The position numbers and the translations under genes were made by a program. This document shows positions 14,829-19,300 of a stretch of DNA of 19,300 nt, in pieces (position 1 is the first letter of the stretch; every line of letters begins with the position of its first letter). The DNA is taken from NCBI GenBank assembly GCA_038203935.1, contig JBBRDM010000103.1, forward strand, positions 1 to 19,300. The letters run 5' to 3'. Origin of the DNA: JANXSG01 sp038203935. Lineage in GTDB: Bacteria > Armatimonadota > Chthonomonadetes > Chthonomonadales > Chthonomonadaceae. Under the pieces are notes generated by a model. It did not search any database. It was not told the DNA's origin and saw only the letters and a list, made by a program, of their open reading frames with translations.

Positions 14829-15168
14829 ATTAACACACTCCTTTCATGCTTCTAGTGTCTTTATAAGATTTCATTATCTTACATTGATACTACTGCCTGC
14901 TGATTCACAAAAGGTTCACTATTTATTTAAATTACAAAAAATATATTAGAATGTATAAAAACGGAAGAATCTGAGGATCTATTTCGTGTTGGCGGGTGAA
15001 TATTGCCAGCATCAACATGTTTCGGAAGGTTGCCATGAATAACTGGCGCCGAATACGATGATAAAGATGCAGTATAATATTTATTGATGAGAAACGAAAA
15101 TGGTGACAGGCTATATCAGATTTAAGGGGCAGAATAAAGCAAAACAGAGGGTGTGAATTAGTTGTAGT
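14829..15168. other. 340-base gap, no gene seen
   Basis: The gap lies between the 3' end of the sulfatase-fold gene and the start of the YqiJ-like gene, both on the minus strand. It is AT-rich near 14840-14960, where the promoter of the YqiJ/YqiK pair should lie; GATAAT occurs on the minus strand (14873-14878) but without a fitting -35. I see no RNA gene, strong hairpin or riboswitch. Confidence 0.5.
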
Positions 15169-16515
15169 TTATACTTCCCAGCTGCGGGGATCGGGCAGGT
15201 TTGCGCGTTTCAGATACTCTGGCCAGCGACGGCCAAGTGTAATTTCCTGAGTTTTGAGGGGATCTTCGCTGCGGCCAAATGCCGATAAGTGATCAATAAT
15301 CCAAGCCTCTAGTTCCGCTTCCATACTATCTGCAATTTCTGATTGTGCTTCTGCGATATTAGTTAATTCGTTGGGATCATTAATTAAATCGTACAGTTCA
15401 CGGCGGGGCATGCCATGATAATCAGGTTTGCGGGATAGTATGAGTTTCATTGTTTCGCTTCTGAGCGACCATTTCGACTGCCAGGTGTTTTCACAGCAGA
15501 TGATTTTCTCATAGCCGCCTTCAGTGGCAGCGCCTGTTGCCAAGGGCCACAAACTCTGGCCTTCAAGGCTGGGGGGCTGCTTCGCATTGGCAGCTTCGAG
15601 CATCGTGGGCGCGATGTCGAGATGCTGGACCATCGGTTTGACTCGAACACCGGCTGGAATTGTCCCCTGCATTTGCATGATCAACGGCACATGAATCACA
15701 TCGTCATAAAGTCCATGGTGATCGAAATAGATGTCGTGGCTGGTGAGGCTCTCACCATGGTCGCCCGTGAGAACGATGAGCGTGTCCTCTGCCAACCCTA
15801 AATCATCGACCGCCTGGATAATCTCGGCAATGCCGTCATCCACGCGTCTGATCTCTGCATCGTAGAGCGAGGAGATATAGTCGGCATCGGTGATGTTACC
15901 CAGCTTGTTGAACCAGATATCACCGAACATCTCCCAGAAGGGCTGTTTCTTAATGGGTTCGAAGGAGGTGAACTCCGACGAACAGGGATTTTTATCCGGC
16001 GGGTAGAAGGTACGATATTTAGTTGGCGGCAGGTAAGGAGTGTGCGGTTCCCAGTAGTGCAGAAATAAGAAAAACTGTTCGCTGGCGTGCGACTTCAGCC
16101 AGGGAATGGCGCGCGCATTGATCTGATCGCATGAAACCAGCAGCCGGAGCTTGTGCCGGAACGATGGGTTGATGTAGTACTCATATCCGCGTGCTAGCCA
16201 GGGCTTGATATCGTAGAGGTTATCAACTGCGGCAGTAGTGAACCCGGCCCCCTGCATCATCTCGGGAAGCACAGGGATTTTACGATCTAAATCTACCTGC
16301 CCGCCATGACAGACGATATTGTGCGTGATGGGGTGCAGACCGGTGAACATGGTGGTGTGCGCGGGTGTGGTAGGGATGCCGGGAGCGAAGCATCGCTCGA
16401 ACAGGGCGCCTTCACTTGCTAGTTTATCGATAGAGGGACTGGTGGGTTTGTCGCAGCCATAACATCCGAGACGCGTTGCCCGGAGGGTGTCGATGACAAT
16501 AAAGATTATATTCAT
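15169..16515 (-). CDS. sulfatase-fold (alkaline phosphatase superfamily) hydrolase with Thr nucleophile
   Basis: The 448 residues form a sulfatase-like domain without a signal peptide, so a cytoplasmic location is likely. Metal-site landmarks are FIVIDTLRA (D9) at the N-terminus, LTGDHGES (D252, H253) and FDHHGLYDD (H266/H267). The C-terminal part shows LYDLINDPNELTNIA, typical of sulfatases. In true sulfatases CxPxR or SxPxR supplies the formylglycine; the aligned stretch here is TTPAHTTMFTG, so Thr49 sits at the Cys position and His53 at the Arg. This pattern is found in alkaline-phosphatase-superfamily members that use Thr directly, and suggests phospho- or phosphoglycerol-ester chemistry rather than formylglycine-based sulfate hydrolysis. 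The ATG at 16515 lacks a nearby Shine-Dalgarno site. The next gene upstream is tldD, 168 bases away; no functional link is evident. Confidence 0.85.
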   Translation of the reverse strand: MNIIFIVIDTLRATRLGCYGCDKPTSPSIDKLASEGALFERCFAPGIPTTPAHTTMFTGLHPITHNIVCHGGQVDLDRKIPVLPEMMQGAGFTTAAVDNLYDIKPWLARGYEYYINPSFRHKLRLLVSCDQINARAIPWLKSHASEQFFLFLHYWEPHTPYLPPTKYRTFYPPDKNPCSSEFTSFEPIKKQPFWEMFGDIWFNKLGNITDADYISSLYDAEIRRVDDGIAEIIQAVDDLGLAEDTLIVLTGDHGESLTSHDIYFDHHGLYDDVIHVPLIMQMQGTIPAGVRVKPMVQHLDIAPTMLEAANAKQPPSLEGQSLWPLATGAATEGGYEKIICCENTWQSKWSLRSETMKLILSRKPDYHGMPRRELYDLINDPNELTNIAEAQSEIADSMEAELEAWIIDHLSAFGRSEDPLKTQEITLGRRWPEYLKRANLPDPRSWEV

Positions 16516-16644
16516 AAATTGGATGGGATGACCTTACCACCTGCCTCCTCTTCTTACAATTCGCTGGTAAGTTCGTGGAAAAGGAGATGTCCAGATAGTA
16601 AGGCTTTCGGTTAATTTGTTAATCTGTTGTTCAGATACGTTTGC

Positions 16645-16669
16645 CCCTCCTCCCAAATAAGGAGAAGGG
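16645..16669. repeat. palindrome with CCCTCCTCC/GGAGAAGGG arms
   Basis: CCCTCCTCC (16645-16653) and GGAGAAGGG (16661-16669) pair at 8 of 9 positions around a 7-base loop. It lies 15 bases beyond the tldD stop. It shares its core with 11711-11753 and, like it, has no T-tract. Confidence 0.55.
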
Positions 16670-16683
16670 ATGAGAAGCGGCTC

Positions 16684-18141
16684 TTAAACCATCGGTCTGG
16701 AGCGCATCGAGGTTCCGCCGACGGTCATTTCGCTGATCAGAATCATCGGCATCCCTACCCCAACAGGCACGCTCTGACCATCTTTGCCGCACATTCCTAT
16801 GCCGGGATCAATCGACCAGTTGTTGCCAACCATGGATACCTTTTCGAGGTCCTTGGGGCCGTTGCCGATGAGGGTTGCGTTCTTGACCGGACGACCGATC
16901 TTTCCGCCTTCGATGAGATAGCCTTCGGTAACGTTGAACACGTAGTTGCCGTTGGAGATATCCACCTGGCCGCCACTGAAGTTTTTCGCATAGAACCCGT
17001 ACGAAACCGAACCTATGATCTCTTGCGGATCACTGTCGCCATTCTCAAGGAATGTGTTGGTCATGCGCGGCATCGGGATGCACTGGTAGTCCTGTCTGCG
17101 GCCGCTGCCGGTTGTCGCTGTTCCCATGAGGCCTGAATTCAGATTATCCTGCATATATCCGGTGAGCCTGCCCTTTTCAATCAGAACTTTCCGCTGGCCG
17201 GCTGCGCCCTCATCATCGATATTGATGGAACCGCGACGGTTGGTGAGAGTGGCATCATCGACAACGGTACAGAGCGGACTGGCGACCATCTGCCCTACCC
17301 TATCGGTGTAGATGGAGGTTTTCTTGCGGTTGAAGTCGGCTTCGAGACCATGACCAACGGCCTCGTGCAGCCAGACGCCGCCCCAGGCGTTATCGATGAC
17401 GACGGGCATGGGACCGGCGGGAGCATCGTCCGCGCCGAGCTGCACCAACGCCTGACGCGCCGCCTCTACCGCGAGACATTCCGGTGAGTTGGCCTCGAAA
17501 TATTCCATGCCCACCCGTCCGCCGCCGCCATGGAAACCCATCTGGGAGTCATTGCCTTCAGCGGCCATCACTACGACCTGCAGGCGAAGCATCGGCTGGA
17601 CATCGGTGATATAGAGCCCGCGCGAGTTGGCGATGAGGATCTCTTTGACGTTATCGATATAGGCGACCTGCACCTGCCGAACGCGGTCATCATAGTCCCT
17701 AGCGGCAGCATTTGCACGCTGGACGATCTGCACCTTCTCACGAATATCGGCCTCGGTAAAGGCGCGGCGTACGGGATAGTTGTCCGGCCCGTCGGTCTTT
17801 ACAACAGGCTGTGGCGGGGCACTGTGACCACCCTCAGCGATGAATGCGGCCACACGGGCAGCCTCCAGCAGTTTCTCGATGCTGAGATCGTCACTGTAAG
17901 CGTAGCCCTGCTTCTCGCCGTGAATGACACGAACCCCCACACCGAGTGTCTGGCGCGTTTCGGCGCTCTGTATCTTGTTTTCTTCCATCGGTATGCGGTT
18001 GCTCTCGGATCGCTCGCCGAATATCTCGGAAAAATCGCCGCCCCGGTTAAGGGCCTCCGTCAGCACACGGTCGGCGGTTTTCGGATCGACAAGTTGGGTA
18101 AGCAGCGATGGTCTGGTACTATTTGAAAGTTCGGATGGCAT
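16684..18141 (-). CDS. tldD: TldD-family zinc metalloprotease
   Basis: A cytoplasmic metalloprotease subunit; E. coli TldD acts with TldE (PmbA) in a heterodimer that trims unfolded peptides, matures microcin B17 and degrades the CcdA antitoxin. The zinc motif HEAVGHGLEADF is at H259-E260-x3-H264, and the C-terminal ligand is likely C451 in GIGMCGKDG. Other landmarks are GGVWLHEAVGHG, DDEGAAGQRKVLIEKG and YLIEGGKIGRPVKNATLIGNGP (in pieces). At 485 residues it has normal TldD length, and the intact motif marks it as the catalytic TldD rather than TldE. The ATG at 18141 has AGGAGG six bases upstream. No TldE gene lies on either side, though they are often adjacent. GC content is clearly higher than in the first half of the window and in the next gene. 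Confidence 0.93.
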   Translation of the reverse strand: MPSELSNSTRPSLLTQLVDPKTADRVLTEALNRGGDFSEIFGERSESNRIPMEENKIQSAETRQTLGVGVRVIHGEKQGYAYSDDLSIEKLLEAARVAAFIAEGGHSAPPQPVVKTDGPDNYPVRRAFTEADIREKVQIVQRANAAARDYDDRVRQVQVAYIDNVKEILIANSRGLYITDVQPMLRLQVVVMAAEGNDSQMGFHGGGGRVGMEYFEANSPECLAVEAARQALVQLGADDAPAGPMPVVIDNAWGGVWLHEAVGHGLEADFNRKKTSIYTDRVGQMVASPLCTVVDDATLTNRRGSINIDDEGAAGQRKVLIEKGRLTGYMQDNLNSGLMGTATTGSGRRQDYQCIPMPRMTNTFLENGDSDPQEIIGSVSYGFYAKNFSGGQVDISNGNYVFNVTEGYLIEGGKIGRPVKNATLIGNGPKDLEKVSMVGNNWSIDPGIGMCGKDGQSVPVGVGMPMILISEMTVGGTSMRSRPMV

Positions 18142-18186
18142 ACATGGCCTCCTTGCAGGTCTATATAATATACGAAATATCTTTCC

Positions 18187-18214
18187 ATTATAGCACCGAA
18201 ATATGAGGTTTGAA
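18187..18214 (-). promoter_or_regulatory. promoter of tldD
   Basis: On the minus strand TATAAT (18187-18192) is perfect and preceded by TG one base upstream (extended -10); TTCAAA (18209-18214) stands 16 bases away as a weak -35. It is about 45 bases from the tldD start. Confidence 0.55.
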
Positions 18215-18351
18215 TATCGAAGTTATACATCGTCTGGACAAAAGCTGATACCTTAATTACAATAATTCACACTCAAAATTACTTAGTTCTCGAATGAATA
18301 GTGATTCCTCACGGAGGGTATATTATATCAAAGATAGAAAATGATAGTTAT

Positions 18352-18357
18352 AGGAGG
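18352..18357 (+). promoter_or_regulatory. Shine-Dalgarno site choosing the TTG start of the TPR gene
   Basis: AGGAGG at 18352-18357 lies six bases before the in-frame TTG at 18364. The earlier in-frame GTG at 18301 has no ribosome site, so 18364 is preferred. Confidence 0.75.
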
Positions 18358-18363
18358 CAATCG

Positions 18364-19167
18364 TTGAATAAATCGTTGAAAAATAAGATTGGTAAGGCGA
18401 TTGCTTCTATTGACTATTTCTTATTTGGTAATTATCCTACACCATCTGCTAGGGCTGCGAATAAATTATACGTCGAAGGTACCAAAATCGCAATTCAAGC
18501 AAATGAAATGTCCAGTGAAGATGCAGATATACTATTTGCTGCATCATATGATAAATTCCAGCAGGCTTTAGCGCACAAGTCCGATTATGCTGAAGTATAT
18601 TACTATTGGGGATGTTGTATTAATATGCAAGCAGAACAGAAATCTGGAGATGAAGCAAGTAAATTATATCAAGAATCACGAGAGAAGTATCAGAATGCTT
18701 TAGTGCATCAACCCGATTATTTTGATGCATTATACTTATGGGGACATAATCTACTATCTCAAGCAAAACAGCGTTCAGACGAAACCACATTTATTTTCTA
18801 TTCACAAGCCGAAGATGTATTCACGCGTGCGCTCACTCTTAAAGATGATCATTCTAAATGTATAGATGGCTTGGGCAGTGCTTTAGTAAACCTATCAAGG
18901 TGTAAAACTGCTGATGATGCAGAAAATTTGATACAACAGGGTATTGAGAAATATATGGCTGCTGAAAATTTAACACCTGGATGCTCGTCATACAATCTTG
19001 CTTGCGTTGCGTCACTACAGGGTAGTAGAGAGGATTGCCGTGAATGGCTGGAGAGGTGTATTTTGTACGGAATGTTGTATACCCGTAAACAATTCGAGGA
19101 AGATCACGACTTTGATAATGTGCGAGGTGAACCCTGGTTCGCCGAAATATTAGCAAAGGCCGAATAA
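18364..19167 (+). CDS. tetratricopeptide (TPR) repeat protein, 44-residue type
   Basis: Residues here count from TTG 18364, giving 267. TPR proteins are helical scaffolds for protein-protein contacts. The repeat register is exact: KFQQAL at 64, KYQNAL at 108, VFTRAL at 152 and KYMAAE at 196, each 44 residues apart. PDY, WG and an Ala/Glu-rich linker recur between them (WG at 82-83 and 126-127). This is the longer WG-containing TPR unit seen in many bacteria. The C-terminus (SYNLACVASLQGSREDCREWLER, key piece YNLACVASLQG, then VRGEPWF) is a closing motif common to TPR proteins. The N-terminus is basic, without a signal peptide. The gene is AT-rich compared with tldD, with which it diverges; no promoter stood out in the gap. 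Function beyond scaffolding is unknown. Confidence 0.85.
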   Translation: MNKSLKNKIGKAIASIDYFLFGNYPTPSARAANKLYVEGTKIAIQANEMSSEDADILFAASYDKFQQALAHKSDYAEVYYYWGCCINMQAEQKSGDEASKLYQESREKYQNALVHQPDYFDALYLWGHNLLSQAKQRSDETTFIFYSQAEDVFTRALTLKDDHSKCIDGLGSALVNLSRCKTADDAENLIQQGIEKYMAAENLTPGCSSYNLACVASLQGSREDCREWLERCILYGMLYTRKQFEEDHDFDNVRGEPWFAEILAKAE

Positions 19168-19185
19168 CCTCCTCTTCGACAGGGA

Positions 19186-19300
19186 TTGGTAAGCGAATAT
19201 TATTGGGTAGCTGATGATATAAGTCTCTATGAAGTGGCTTCCAAAATATGTAGCGAAGGGAAGACTAGTCTGATTATGAGTATGCTGCATGGTTCTAACA
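19186..19300 (+). CDS. possible start of a further gene, cut by the window edge
   Basis: Directly after the TPR stop, the same frame stays open to the window end for 44 codons. A TTG at 19186 or GTG at 19189 follows CAGGGA, too close to be a good ribosome site. The translation includes SEYYWVADDISLYEVASK and resembles nothing I know. A chance open frame of this length is quite possible. Confidence 0.2.
   Translation, partial: MVSEYYWVADDISLYEVASKICSEGKTSLIMSMLHGSN

Noticed and set aside
14829..15168. Possible small RNA or riboswitch in the 340-base gap
   Set aside because: I looked for tRNA-like, riboswitch-like and strong stem structures and found only short, unconvincing repeats.
16516..16560. 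GGAGG with a nearby GTG as an alternative start for the sulfatase-fold gene
   Set aside because: The site lies about 28 bases before the ATG, and an in-frame TAA separates it from the canonical N-terminus MNIIFIVIDTLR.
16627..17136. 169-codon plus-strand frame opposite the 3' end of tldD
   Set aside because: Antisense shadow of tldD in GC-rich DNA; it also runs through the palindrome at 16645-16669, and its translation resembles no protein.
17530..18126. 198-codon plus-strand frame opposite tldD
   Set aside because: It lies wholly inside the tldD coding sequence, whose zinc motif and length are convincing; the high GC content there lowers stop frequency and creates long antisense frames. 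No ribosome site or recognised domain.
19150..19290. 46-codon minus-strand frame at the window end
   Set aside because: Short, overlaps the TPR gene end, and has no ribosome site.
1..19300. Defence island, CRISPR array, prophage or insertion sequence
   Set aside because: No repeat-spacer array, transposase, integrase, restriction, toxin or capsid-like product is visible on either strand.

Overview
The window looks like a stretch of bacterial chromosome carrying housekeeping and cell-envelope genes, with no phage, transposon, CRISPR array, rRNA or tRNA that I can see. The mix suggests a free-living member of a little-cultured phylum, perhaps Armatimonadota or a neighbour. It includes a large secreted DUF5117/DUF4953-type metalloprotease, a PyrE with a CPLC tail, secreted proteins with CBM9-like and ceramidase folds, and frequent TTG starts behind strong Shine-Dalgarno sites. 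The taxonomic guess is weak inference. Base composition is uneven: the sulfatase and tldD genes are visibly GC-rich, while the final TPR gene is AT-rich.

Layout. At 1-214 is the tail of a polysaccharide deacetylase whose usual LxH motif reads LLND. At 357-3238 is an envelope-stress module: ECF sigma factor, membrane-anchored zinc-finger anti-sigma factor, and a periplasmic HtrA protease with two PDZ domains. A strong terminator-like hairpin lies immediately before htrA. From 6153 down to 3375 (minus strand) is a likely operon encoding a secreted CBM9/Ig-like protein, an ABC ATPase without a permease in view, and a small unknown helical protein. A clear promoter precedes it. At 6237-7526 (minus) is a secreted neutral-ceramidase-like amidase. 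At 7678-11693 (plus) are pyrE and, 44 bases later, a 1131-residue secreted metzincin-like protease with an extra N-terminal domain.

At 12021-14828 (minus) is a YqiJ/YqiK-type pair: a membrane OB-fold protein with a histidine-rich loop, followed by a flotillin (SPFH) protein. At 15169-16515 (minus) is a sulfatase-fold hydrolase with Thr where the formylglycine Cys/Ser should be. At 16684-18141 (minus) is TldD, with no TldE partner in view. At 18364-19167 (plus) is a TPR protein built from exact 44-residue repeats, and a possible further gene is open to the window end.

The genes share a theme of envelope and extracytoplasmic function: stress sensing, proteolysis, membrane microdomains, lipid or polysaccharide hydrolysis. 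Apart from the sigma/anti-sigma/HtrA set, the ABC operon and the flotillin pair, nothing shows that they form one pathway. Several intergenic gaps hold long hairpins without a T-tract; two share the core CCCTTCTCC/GGAGAAGGG and may belong to a dispersed palindromic repeat. I see no convincing undescribed system. The best leads are the pre-htrA hairpin, the ABC operon with its unknown small protein, the N-terminally extended protease and the His-rich YqiJ-like protein.
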